The notes under the pieces: model-generated | Database searches by the model: none | The model's input: only the letters and a program-made list of their open reading frames with translations | What the model was told of the DNA's origin: nothing | Source: Lactifluus volemus | Lineage: Eukaryota > Basidiomycota > Agaricomycetes > Russulales > Russulaceae | Assembly (NCBI GenBank): GCA_022376515.1 | Contig: WTXI01000182.1 | Span: 1-64,000 of the forward strand | Reading direction: 5' to 3' | DNA: 64,000 nucleotides | Shown here: positions 1 to 10,743 of the stretch, piece after piece | How the letters are laid out: each line of letters begins with the position of its first letter | Numbering within the stretch: the first letter of the stretch is position 1 | Made by a program: the position numbers and the translations under genes

Positions 1-506
1 TGAAGCTCGATGAAGCTTCAAACCCCGACTCTTGTTACCCTCTTCCGTATTCTACTACACAATGTCAGTCACGAAGAAAAATGAGGGCCGAGCGGTCACT
101 GGCAGTGAGTTCGGATTAACTTTGAAATACCTTCTTCCATGAGGATGTGAACTGACATAGAGCGCTCAGATATTGACACGGGACGACGTTAACGATATCC
201 GGAATCCGGAGAAGCTTCGCCAACGCTACAGTACAACCTACACTACAACACTACGGGCACGGCAAAGTGATCCGACCCTATTCCAAGTTCCAGACCCCCT
301 CTCGCACATTTTGCGCAGCTGGACTGTTTCCGACCGGCGTCAAGTTTGCTGTCACATAATAAATCATTTACGGGCACATGAGGTGGTCGAGCTGTCGATC
401 GTGTGTGGTCGCGTACTGCACCGTTACCTGACGGAGCACCGCTTCTACTCTGCTTAAAAGCATTAGTACGAGCCCTCTGGTAACTGCATGCACCTTCCTT
501 TCTCCC

Positions 507-3500
507 ATGAAAATGGACATACCCAGTTCACTACCTAAATCAAGCCACCCATCCCGAGACAAGGTAAAGTCAATGAGTCTGCAGAGAGACCTTTGATTGA
601 CTGTTGCCATTACTATCTTTAGCATGGAATGCCTGCAGAGAGGGCTGTGTCTCCCGATGCAGATGGTCAGCTAATTGATGGAGTTCAGGACATAAATTTC
701 CACAGCCCCTCGCCCAAGACCAAGAAGGTTTCAAACCTCATATCGTTCTTTGACTCCATCGCTCCAACTCCCAATGAGCTTCAATACTCAATCTCGAAAG
801 TCTCATCGAATCTCAGCAAGTTACTTCCAGCAGAGCGACATCAAGTAACGCCTATTGTTGTTGTGGTGTAAGCAAACTGAACACTTGCGACATTTCCCAT
901 TACCTATATCCATTTTCCAGATGCATAGAAACGGCATTCCTCAAATGGATACGCCAATCATCTGAGGATGCCCTTGCCACGATATTCTTCACCTTTCTCT
1001 TGGGGGGCTTGGCGTGGCCCGCATGGTCCTACCTCAAGCGCATGAACTGTCAGCTTGATGAACTATCTGGGAGAATGGAGGCCCTTGAGCATGCTGTCAG
1101 GATGGTCAAGGTAACCATCATATTTCTCTGCGCGTCCCAACTAGTAGTGGACAAACTGTATTTAGTCATTGCCATCTATCCCTTGCCCTCCGGTTGATCC
1201 TATCCCGGGCGCGAAGGTAGGACCCAAAGTTACGGAGAAGGAATCAGCTCCAGAACAATATGTGCTCCCCGTCATCACAAATCAGGTCGCACTGGAGGAC
1301 AAAAAGCATGTAAGGACTCAGGAAAGCCCCGACAGACTGGTTATTCCAGAGTCTGATCTACATGGTCAACGTCCCCTCATCACTGGCCCGGAATCCTCAC
1401 CATTTCATGCACAACCAGCTGTCCCGCACGATGAACCTCGGGGGCACACCCATAACGCAGTAGAGCAGCCTGACCAAGTTTGCATCTCTGAGCCGTATGC
1501 AAACCCATCTGTCCCAATCCAGAAGTCACCTTTTAGCCGGTTGATTCCTGCTCTGCGCGAGATCAAACAACAGATAGAGCAATTCGCCGAAGGCAGACTA
1601 CAGAGGCTCGCTTACGTGGATCAGGTACGCGCAACCTTTCATAGTTTGAAGTAAAGCCCACGCATTCATATCTCACGTCCCCAGAGCGAACCGTCCAACG
1701 TCATTTCTCTTCGCCGCATCGGCATACGTGTACTCATGTCCTGTGCTTCCTTCTCCCCTGCAGATTTCGCGTCTCCTATCGGCTATTTGGGCCCTCCGGA
1801 AACCACCCTGTATTATCCTACCGGAAATCTTCAAAGAGATAGGATCATCGCCTATACTTCCACCATGGACTGCTTAGATGGCCTCGAGACTAATACCCGT
1901 GGGATCGATGACACTAGGCTTGCGAGCAAGCTTTCCGAGCTGGCCCAAGCACTCAGCGACTTGGGACTGCACACGCATGCCTTGACCATATCCGGTCTCG
2001 CATTAGAGATTATTATTGTATTTTTCAGATAAGTTGGCACAGCGCCCAAAATAGAAAATAAAATTTAAAAAACTAAAAATTCGGAATGTGTATATCTCGC
2101 CGAAATGTCAACGTATGAAGGTCGGAGGGGTATCAAAATGATCGGAAAATATGATAGAATAGTTCTATTATGGTCCGAGGGAGGAGAAATTAGATTTAAG
2201 AAAATCCAAATTTCGGAGGAGGAGATCATATCACAACCTCCTCTATGGGCTCTACCCCTCCTAATTTTACAATGACAGCTCAAATAAGTCCTAATGACAT
2301 CTCTTAACCATAACCGAAGGTACCGATAGGGCCATGTGAAGTTGGGGCTGTTGGGCGATCAACTTTGAGGTCACGTGTTCAGCGCTTAGATTACCCAAGA
2401 TAGTAGACATTGAAGTTCGGCATCAATTTGATTGCCCAACTTCACGTGGCCCTATCGGTACCTTCAGTTATGGTTAAGGGATATCATTATGACTTATTTG
2501 AGCTGTCATTGTCAAATTAGAAGGGGTAGAGCCCATAGAGGAGGTTGTGATATGATCTCCTCCTCCGAAATTTGGATTTTCTTAAATCTAATTTCTCCTC
2601 CCTCGGACCATAATAGAACTATTCTATCATATTTTCCGATCATTTTGATACCCCTCCGACCTTTATACGTTGACATTTCAGAGAGATATACACATTCCAA
2701 ATTTTTAGTTTTTTAAATTTTAAATTTTATTTTGGGCGCTGTGCCAACTTATCTGAAAAATACAATAAGCATCTGTACGCTATGACTCCCGATGACTCTC
2801 GCCTCAATCTCGCATCGGTGCTGTCTCTGCAGGCCAATATTTTGTGCGACCTCAAGCGGAATGACAAATCCATAGATGCAGCGGAGAAGGCAGTCGCGCT
2901 CTGCAAGGAACATAGGGACTCTCAAAGCGTCCCCGTCCCTGTCCCCGAAATCGCCTATGCATTACTCAATTACTCTGTGCTACTCTGCTCGTTTGGGCTC
3001 GGTTCAGCTGTGGCGCTCGAACTGCAAGGCGAGGTGGATGGTAATTCGCAGCCGGACATGAAACATATTTCCGCACTCTGCGGGCTTTGCCTGTCAATCA
3101 CGCGCATAGGAGCTGACGATGAACTAGCCTTGTCCACAAATGAAGAGGTCATCAATCTATCTCGCAGGTCGTCGGATGCAGACTGGCATGCTATTTTGGC
3201 CGGCGCACTCCTTATCAAGTCGAAGATACTGTGCTCAATGGGGCAGGATGAAGCAGCCTGTCCTTTCAGTGCTGAGGCCATCAATCTCCTTCGCACTCTC
3301 CGCATAGAACGGCCCCTCTTTTCACTCTTTCTTGCTGATGCACTTGACACGCATGCCCACCATCTCTCCGAGGCGAATCGCAGGGGTGAGGCCTTCTTGA
3401 CGTCACGAGATGCGGTCGAGCTCTGGCAGACCCTGAGAACATCCGCTCCTGGTCCAATCTTACAACGTTTGGCTTGGGCCCTTTTCCGACTGGCTAGGTT

Positions 3501-4865
3501 CCGTAAAAATGGTGGCGACAAGAATGAAGAACTCCAAACTGCCGAAACTGCCGTCAACGTTTTCCGCAAGGTATATTCCCCTGGCCTCGGCGAAGCACTC
3601 TATCTGTATGCGGATCGCCTGCTCGAACTCGAAAAAAAGCAAGATGCTGCTACTTTTGCTGAAGAGTCAGTTCACTACTTCCAGAAAGCATGTTCCGATG
3701 AATCAGGGAAGGAAAAGTACGGTCTCGATCTTATATTCTCGCTCTCACTCGCGTCGTCTTGTCTTGCCCGTACGGAACGGGCCAACGATGCGTTTGAATA
3801 CGCAAAGCAAGCTGTTCAAGTGCAACACGAACGAAAGGCTACAGATGATCCGGACTATACCGCTCACCTATGCAAGTTGCTGCTGGACGTTTTGGCCAGA
3901 GCCTCGGAGATAAATAAGCAAATTGAGGCCTTTCCCTGGTTCCTGGAGCTGAATAGTCTTGGCGGACCAGATGTCATCGGTGAGCTATTTCTGTTACACC
4001 ACTATATCGATGATTTCGAGCGATAAAACTGCAGCGGGACATTTGGCCGGTTGGGCGCTGCGAAGCGGCAAGTCTCAGTCTCAAGGACAAAATTTGTCAG
4101 AATTCAAGAAAGATAGAAGCTATTGGATAGATCCGACTACTATCCCGCCTAAAACGACTGGCGTGTCCCTCTTGGCGTCGGCGAGAAGCTCGTTATCAAT
4201 TGTTGACAAGGGAAAACCGAACGAGGTTGCTGTCCCTGCAGAGGCGAGCGGTTCCACGCCACGAATCGACAGAGGGAAACGGAGGGAAGTCAATCCCGCA
4301 TTCGATCTGAGCGGCCTCAATTATCATCGAGTCGCCGACGAGGAAATATTTACAACTGGAGCAAGGGCAGCACAGAGTGGGCGACCAGAACTTGGGAAAG
4401 CGGATCCTTCAATTGGGAATCTGCTCGGCGCTGGAGGTAATGACATCCTAGGTAGTCTGCTTGGCGGCATGGGTGGCCGCGGCATTGGTGGCCGCAATCA
4501 AGGTAGCGCGAGCCTAGGTGGTCCGAACATGGGTGGCCAGACACTGGGTGGTTCAAGTATAGGCGGCTTTGGTGTGGGTGGTCTCGGATCGGATGGCCGC
4601 TTTGGAGGTGGTCGTTTGGGGGTATGGGAGGTATGGGAGGAGGGATGGGCGACATGAGCGGCCTCATAGACGGTCTCCTCAGCAGGCTGGGGAATCTTGC
4701 GCAAAACGTGCCAAATCAAGCCGGCCCAGGCGTAGGGATGTTCGGTCCAGGTTTCTCAAGAAACGCCGGTTACGGTGCGGGCAACGGGGGCAGCGAAGAC
4801 AAGAGCGGGAAGAATAACGGCAATGGTCAGAACACGGATTCTAACCCTCGTACTGGTACCTAGAG
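507..4865 (+). pseudogene. TPR/glycine-rich membrane protein gene, copy 1, interrupted by a fold-back element
   Basis: This is the broken counterpart of the gene at 41,951-45,368. The exon order is the same: a short first exon from ATG 507, an exon at about 605-852, a membrane-segment exon at about 921-1111, a proline-rich exon ending at 1625, and a long tetratricopeptide-like helical exon starting at 1685. That exon is split by a 750 bp element at 2016-2765, which adds stop codons and shifts the frame. The helical exon resumes at 2766 and runs to 3991. A 54 bp intron leads to the glycine-rich last exon (GGxGG-type repeats at about 4440-4640). The glycine-rich frame closes at 4657, but an adjacent frame stays glycine-rich to 4863, which suggests loss of one G in the run near 4616. 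I know of no function for this family. Confidence 0.8.
2016..2765. mobile_element. Fold-back (MITE-like) element with long terminal inverted repeats, TA target duplication
   Basis: The 750 bp insert begins TTGTATTTTTCAGATAAG and ends with its reverse complement. The two halves (about 320 bp each) are nearly perfect inverted copies around a loop of about 85-100 bp near 2350-2440. It is flanked by TA on both sides (2014-2015 and 2766-2767). The uninterrupted sister gene at 43,856 has a single TA at the same point, so it gives the empty site. A TA duplication is typical of Tc1/mariner-type elements. There is no transposase, so it would need help from another element. The strongly matching arms suggest a fairly recent insertion. 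Confidence 0.9.
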
Positions 4866-5278
4866 TGGGATGGGGATGCGTAGCAACTTCGGTGCTTCAA
4901 GTTGATGTAATTTCGTGTTTTTTTTCTTCGTTTGACGTTTCTCACCTGTACCATACGCATAGTACGCAAATCTCACTTTGAATCTAATCGCACGTGCATA
5001 AGCGGGCCGGCTTGAAAACATGGTGTAAGATGACGGTAATTTACTAGTACTGTGGTTGGGTTTTAGTTACGCTGTCCTCCCGACTACTACAACATATCGC
5101 AAGCGTTCGCTCGAGTAGACGCTAGTTCGAGTTGCACAAAAGACACTGACACTCGCCAAGATAGGCTCATATGGACAGCAGACCAACATTCTCACATGAA
5201 CTCATTCTCAGTGAATGTTTTGTTGATAGGCGGATGACGAAAAGCAATGCGCGTGTGCGTAACAGCTTAACAACGTGA
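4866..5278. other. Intergenic stretch between convergent TPR and SANT-like genes
   Basis: This is the common 3' flank of two genes that point at each other. It is conserved in the right inverted arm (41,330-41,744). The part up to about 5160 is absent from the SANT-like copy at 17.5 kb, which joins at the shared motif TAGGCTCATATGGACAGC (5164; 17,461). I see no gene in it. Confidence 0.6.
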
Positions 5279-6383
5279 TCAAAGAATATATCCAAGCAAT
5301 TTCACCTGCTGTTCAACCCATTTGTTGCGTACGTCTTCCCCCTTGATCGATAAAAATATATCCACCGCAGCAGGATCAGTGTTAAACAGATCATGCATGG
5401 CAACAAGGGCATCTGGTGATAAGTCCAACAGTCTGAGTTCTTCCAATTGGGTATGGGCACGTGCCAATCGCTCGGGGTCGCATGCTAGTTGCTCGGGGGC
5501 GCGTGCTAGTTGCCCGGATGTTCGGTTAAGAATCTGGTCTCTGCGGAGCTGATCGACTAATATACCAAATTCAACCATAATCTTCTCCAGAACGATTGTG
5601 TGCTCTGAAATGCGCCGCCGCTTGCGTGAAACAGAGCTGGTGTCATTGTCGTCCACGGCTTCGAGTCGGCGTTTTGGCAATCGCGTGAATGAAGATGTGT
5701 TCGAAAGGGAAGATTTGGCCTGGGAACCAGCACTTGAAGATCCGAAAGATTGATCGAGTGGGCTGAAGGCGGTCATAAGGGCTGTCATGGCAGTGTAGTG
5801 CTGGAACCCCGTGTTGGCAAACGAAGCGGCTTTGGGGTTGTCCTAGCCATTGATCAGTTTGTATATCAGGTGATAGATATCACAAACTACTCACCTTACA
5901 ATATACTTCCCAGGTGCTACGTTCATTGTCACCAATGCTAAGACCAGTAGTATCATCCCATGTAAAGCCAGACAGGCCCTTGAGAGTCGTCACGATATCG
6001 AAGGTTTTCTTCAGCTATGGAACCAGTCAGCTATGCAAAGGCACTGCTAATGTGCCGCTACATACTTGTGTCCATTTTAACTTGCATGAATCTGCAGACT
6101 TGGGGCCTCCTTTTGTGGTATACTTTTCCATCTCCTCAACGGCAGCCTTCCAAACAGATGATTTGAAATTTGCGCCATCCCTGGCTTCATCTTTGTGTTT
6201 GAGAAGAAAAGCGATGAGTGCAGACTCATCATCAGTAGTCCAGATGGCCTTAGGAGTAGAAAGAGGGGGAAGATCTTCCTCTTCCAATGTGATGGCGACG
6301 GCGGCGATGACAGCAGGCACGATAACACGACAGCCTACCTCGAGCAACCAGCGATGACGTTGCCAGGCTTGTTCACTGTTCAT
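5279..6383 (-). CDS. SANT/Myb-like DNA-binding protein, intact copy
   Basis: Three exons (6383-6066, 6014-5895, 5842-5279) encode about 333 residues. The first exon holds a trihelix/SANT-like domain: a Trp in an IWTTDDE motif near residue 48, a second Trp in SSVWKAA near 75, and a CKLKW motif near 102. This is the pattern of Myb/SANT-like domains that are common and often multicopy in basidiomycetes and linked to DNA transposons. The middle continues the domain. The C-terminal half has a basic stretch (KRRRI) and short Gln-Leu-Ala-Arg repeats, then a Leu-rich segment before the stop. This is the only one of three copies in the window with start codon and frame both intact. The role may be DNA binding in transposition or regulation, which is inferred from the domain alone. 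Confidence 0.75.
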
Positions 6384-7299
6384 CAGTTACCATCGGAGTT
6401 CTAATTGGAACAAGCTAGTGCAAATATCGTAAACAAGCGCCCACAGCAAAATAAAGGCGCGGCCTCACTCGTTACACTGTATATAAGTTCCTCATGGGAT
6501 TCACAAGATCCTCCCGAGCCGTGGGAGATGTTTCTGTCCCATGGCACACGTTGGAATGGGGATTAGGGACAGCGGGGTCAGGACGACAGCGTGGGAAGCG
6601 TAGCGGACATTGTACAGTTACCCGACGCTGAGATAAGCACAGACAACGCGGCTTCATCCCCAACCACTACATCCTCGAGGCAACGCCCGACCCTCCAACG
6701 TCGCTGTTTTCCACCCTGGAAGCTAAAATCCCCTAATGCAGGTTGCCAGCGGCCTACTCCCACATTTCCCCCCATTACATACAAACTGTTGACTATTGAC
6801 TGGTGAGCATCTATTCTGCCTTTGTGTGGATCTGGCTGAATATGTGATGAGACCACTAGGTTCTGATTCTGATATGGAAAGGGAATCATTGGGTGTTTGG
6901 ACGGGCACTAGCCCTTGATGATTTGTCACATTGACAGCATCAAATCAAGTCTCCAATTAACTTGAACAACTGGATTGTTCAGATTTATGTGAGACTTCGT
7001 GTGATGCAAGCCAATGTGGTCTCACCTCATCAAGTGCTAATGCTTGCCTAAATGCCCAGTTATTTCATTCAGATAGGAGTTGTTCTCTTGTCTGATTTTC
7101 TTTCACCTGTATGATACGTATTCCTTAAACGCGGAGCATTTCCTATCATCTGTACCAAATGTTATGATTTGGTGCACTTATTGTGTTTAGACATGCAAGA
7201 ATCGTGCAAAATCACTCCCGGTCTTTGAATCCCCACGCGCCTATTGCTATGTTTTACTAAAGTACAAAAAATCGCTTCCCCCGCCTTTCTTTCGCCCTT
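6384..7299. repeat. Upstream region of SANT-like gene copy 1 running into the ADE5,7 fragment
   Basis: This stretch matches 18,672-19,411 (upstream of SANT-like copy 2), and its first 400 bp also match the reverse complement of 40,000-40,200. A TATA-like stretch (TATATAAG) lies near 6480. It contains a 150 bp insertion at 6552-6701 bounded by ACGT on each side, absent from the other two copies. From about 6800 to 7299 it is the 3' flank of ADE5,7, duplicated. I see no open gene. Confidence 0.7.
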
Positions 7300-8019
7300 T
7301 CATTCTTTCCACAGCTCAGCATTCACAACTTCAACCCCTGGCGAGGCCACCACTTCCCCGACCGTATACACTCCATTTTGACCCACATCTCGAAGCGTCT
7401 GCATAGCAGCGCCGACCTCATCCCGCGACACGACGAGAACCATCCCGACGCCACAGTTAAACGTGCGCACCATCTCACTCGGTGCGATCTCCCCTGCACG
7501 CATAAGCCAACGAAAGACGGGCGGCAACGACCATTTCCCTACATCGATGCGAGCGCCGAGCGACTTGGGCAGCGCGCGCGGTACGTTGTCCACGAACCCG
7601 CCACCAGTGATGTGCGCCATGGCCTTGATTAGGCCTGCACGCGCTGCGGGGAGAATTTCGCGCGCGTAGATGGCAGTAGGTGTCAGGAGGGCCTGGCCGA
7701 GAGTCGTGGTGGTGTCCCAGGGACATGGGGAGGAATAGAGATGAGAATGTGGATTGGCCGCTGTTGTTGTGGCGCTGAAGGCCCGCGCAAGGACAGGGCG
7801 GACGAGCGAGAAGCCGTTTGAGTGTAGACCTGTGGATGGTAAGCCGAGGAGGACGTCGCCTGGTGAGATGTCGTCCCGTGGGAGGAGGCGTGTCCGCTCG
7901 ACCGCGCCCACTGCGAAGCCTGCAAGATCGTAGTCGCCTGTGGTTAGAGAAGTAGGTAGGTATAAATCTCAGTTAGTTTTTGTTGAGTTTCCAGACCGCA
8001 CGCACGCACCTGACTGATA
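7300..8019 (-). pseudogene. Truncated ADE5,7 fragment (AIR synthetase C-terminal part)
   Basis: This stretch is a near-identical copy of the last exon of the complete gene (19,412-20,049) plus most of the preceding intron. Reading on the minus strand, it covers the C-terminal AIR-synthetase lobe from the [11 protein letters not shown] region to the stop at 7300. Homology ends abruptly at about 8019, where the full gene continues into the previous exon and this copy joins a glycine-rich gene fragment instead. There is no start, no catalytic N-terminal half and no promoter, so it cannot make an enzyme. Confidence 0.9.
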
Positions 8020-8370
8020 CAAGTAGCGCGAGCCTAGGTGGTCTGAACATGGGTGGCCAGACACTGGGTGGTTCAAGTATAGGCGGCTTTGGTGCGGGAG
8101 GTCTCGGATCGGATGGCCGCTTTGGAGGTGGTCGTTTGGGGGGTATGGGCGGCATGGGTGGAGGCATGGGTGGCCTCACAGACAGTCTCCTCAGCAGGTT
8201 AGGCGCAGGGACGTTCGGTCCGGGGTTCTCAGGGCGCAGTGAGGGCAACGAAGACATGTGCGGGAACGACGATAACAATCAGGACACGGACTCTGGCCCC
8301 CGTACTGGTACGTGGGGTGGAATGGGAATTCGTAGCAAGTTCGGCGATGAAGGTGCTTGATAGTTAAACG
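8020..8370 (+). pseudogene. Fragment of the TPR/glycine-rich gene (3' end only)
   Basis: This fragment aligns with 4503-4870 and with the reverse complement of 41,740-42,108. It holds the glycine-rich repeats with MGG and SSIGGFG motifs and the C-terminal tail ending RTGT. In this copy the G run near 8135-8141 has six Gs, so the glycine-rich frame stays open through the tail. Both larger copies have five Gs and change frame there. The fragment therefore preserves what may be the ancestral reading frame. It has no start and lacks the TPR part. Confidence 0.8.
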
Positions 8371-8379
8371 CAACCTTGT

Positions 8380-8825
8380 TCTCTCTTAGTCTGATTTTTC
8401 TCACCTGTACGATACGCATTTCTTACGTGGACCACCTGCTGTGAACTCATTGATACATGAATCCTGCAAATCACTCTTCGATTCTACACGCGCACATTCT
8501 GTGTTACTAGAATACAAAAGTACGCTCGCTTAAACGCCGTTCCGAGTCCTTTACCTTTCTGTTCCTTCCACACAATCTCATCCACTACTTCCCAGACGGT
8601 GTAAACCTTTTTTCGCCCGCACTTCCAAGCGCCTGTAAAATGCAACACCGACCTTGTCCTGTGTCACGGCAAGAATCACCCCGAGTCGACAGTTAAATGT
8701 GGGCATCATCTCGCTCGGTGAGACTCGGATATCCCCGGCGCGCATTGTCCAACGACCAACGAAAGACAGCCGACAACGACCACTTCCTGATGTCGATGCG
8801 GGCGCCGAGAGACCTGATTAGCGTG
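8380..8825 (-). pseudogene. Older, diverged ADE5,7 3'-end fragment
   Basis: A second, clearly more diverged copy of the ADE5,7 last-exon end and its 3' flank. The flank similarity starts with the CACCTGTACGATACGCAT motif near 8401. The coding similarity follows from about 8560 to 8815, with the antisense of the lobe that includes the GADIRK-like and FNCG-like regions, broken by indels. Together with the adjoining glycine-rich fragment it looks like a piece of a convergent gene pair (glycine-rich gene facing ADE5,7). Confidence 0.65.
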
Positions 8826-9880
8826 AAAGGTCCGATTCCGAATATGGGCGAATAGATTGTCGGAGCACCCAAGTCAGGCAAAGAAGATGGAATACATACC
8901 TTATGGCCCCGCTCCAGCGTCTTGGCTGCAACTCCAAGCTCCACCGATTGTGTCAGGGCTTCTGCCTGCTTCACCTTGGCCTCTGCAGGCACTTCCTCTT
9001 CCACCGATAGGCATCAGCACAGCACGATGAGCAGATTCTTGGCTGCCTGCACATGAGCCCTCAGAGATTTGACTTGATTGTCACCACGCATGGCACCATG
9101 GATATCTGCCGGCACAGCACAAAGCTACACAAACTCATGGAATGGCATTGTGTGAATCGCTTCGTTCGTGCAAGACAGCAGAAAGTGGGTGAGTCATACC
9201 TGAGCAAAGAAGATGACGAGGAAAATGGGATCATCCCTGGGGTAGAATCCGCAGCTCATGGCACCACTAGCACTGTGAGGGTAGCCGCTGTGTCCAGCCA
9301 ATCGTGCAGCAAGCTTCTCCTGATGCAGTTGCTTTGGCTCGGGCAAGCGGACAACTAGCTGCTTGGTGCCTAGCTGAACACCGTTCATGGCACGCATCAC
9401 GGCAGAAGCTGAGTCAAATGACTTTAGAATAAAATATCTGCAGAATAGGACATAGTCCCCGGAATACTGACCTTGGTCCAGTGTTTGAAGGATACAAACC
9501 AGAAGCGATGGTTCTCATAACAGGAAGACGATTGACGAGCCACCAGCAGCCTCTGAGGCTGCTGCACCAGAAGACATAGGAGGCCCAGGGAGGATCGAAG
9601 ATAATTTGATAGTCGGGCTCATCTGTCCCATGATTCAAGACTAGAGTTGTCGGAAGTGAGAGAGGGAGAGGGAGAGAAGGGTGCTGAACTTACATACAAT
9701 CCGGAGCATACGGCATAAAAGGCTCAGCCCAGTGCCCCCAACCGGCTATCGTCGGCATAGTCCGGCTCAACGAAATTGCGCCTTGCGCCGTTGACAAGGC
9801 CTGCAAGGCAAAGTGATTCGATGCATAACTACAATACTGTCACCTCTGAGGGTCGTCGCGGGAGGTGTGCTAATATATAA
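8826..9880 (-). pseudogene. Degenerate relic of an RNA-recognition-motif (RRM) gene and other exon remnants
   Basis: On the minus strand, about 9200-9415 encodes the end of an RRM-like domain (AMNGVQLGTKQLVVRL, then EPKQLHQEK), as in poly(A)-binding-type proteins. Other exon-like pieces lie at 8898-9004 (acidic, ending with a GTATGT donor), at 9480-9640 and at 9715-9850 (ending TGTAT followed by GTAAGT). No single frame joins them, and stops fall between them. I read this as a decayed gene or several captured exons. The identity beyond the RRM end is uncertain. Confidence 0.45.
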
Positions 9881-10320
9881 CATCTCTCATCTCTCAAAAA
9901 TACAAATTACCGACGACAACTCTCGTCGGCGTGACGTGCTCGAGGCGGCTGTTATGGTGTGATTAAATTTGTTGTCCATCGAACTGTCACTGTAACTAAG
10001 TTGAGAACTATATGGGGCATGGCTTGCAACGAGGGGTCGGACAGATCTATGACGCAGTCGGAAGGGTACCGTCCTGCGAGGCAAACTGTGCTCCTCTGGC
10101 GGGAGTGCCGGCAGATCGCGATCACGATTAGCGAAAGCAGAGGTGTGATTGGCTTGTCAAATCGTATCAATTAACAAAACCATGTGAGCAGGTGAAGAAG
10201 CCTAATTAGTCACAAATAGACAAAGCGGGGTCCATCATCTTGGGCGTGCAGACACACTGGTTGGAAAACTGCTAACAAAACCTTAACATAATCATAATAT
10301 AAGGCAATTTGTTTTTCTTC
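9881..10320. other. AT-rich intergenic stretch, no gene recognised
   Basis: There is no conserved coding sequence on either strand. Base composition becomes AT-rich after about 10,180, towards the hairpin element. Confidence 0.5.
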
Positions 10321-10543
10321 ATTTTTATGAGGACAAATATAGATAAAATGATTATATATTGTTAAGCTAGATGTATGACACAAAATGAAAAGTAAAGTAT
10401 TTTTACTCAACCTATCTTGTGTGTTATCTAGTACAATGTCTATCAATAATCGATTAGAGGACTATGATTTTGGCTTAATTTTGTGATGTACATTTAGCTT
10501 AACAATATATAATCATTTCATTCATATTTATTCTCATAAAAAA
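10321..10543. mobile_element. Short hairpin (MITE-like) element, about 223 bp
   Basis: Two arms of about 65 bp (10,321-10,386 and 10,477-10,543) are imperfect inverted copies of each other. The core TGATTATATATTGTTAAGC is matched by GCTTAACAATATATAATCA. An unrelated AT-rich loop of about 90 bp lies between them. I could not define a target duplication. It sits about 200 bp upstream of the H+-ATPase gene, so it may lie within that promoter region. Confidence 0.6.
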
Positions 10544-10743
10544 ACCCGTGAGAAAATAAAAATAAAAATAAAGGATAAGTTGGTCGAAACGTGAACGGTA
10601 GATAAAAAGACCGATCCTTGACTAGCTTGACTTGCCATCCCATCCCGCAGCTCTGCCTCTTCCTCAACTTCGTCCCCTCGCCGCTGCCAGGGGATTTCCT
10701 GCAGTAATCCGTTCCTCCCTTCATCCTCCACACTTTGGTGGAC

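Larger units (their letters stand above)
1..6790. repeat. Left arm of a large inverted repeat (TPR gene plus SANT-like gene)
   Basis: This arm matches, in opposite orientation, the segment from about 39,999 to 45,790. It carries the TPR/glycine-rich gene, then the SANT-like gene and its upstream region. Relative to the right arm it has three clear insertions: about 85 bp near 92-172, a 750 bp fold-back element at 2016-2765, and a 150 bp insertion at 6552-6701. The outer end lies at or before the first base, so its true boundary is not visible. Scattered substitutions and small in-frame indels separate the arms, so this is probably an old duplication and not a simple assembly echo. Confidence 0.9.

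Noticed and set aside
173..457. Open frame of 94 residues at the left end
   Set aside because: It begins at TTG, not ATG, and the matching stretch in the right arm (about 45,490-45,690) has a stop in the same frame. It lies in the promoter side of the TPR gene.
2065..2716. Two similar open frames on opposite strands
   Set aside because: They are the two arms of the fold-back element read in opposite directions, with no known protein pattern.
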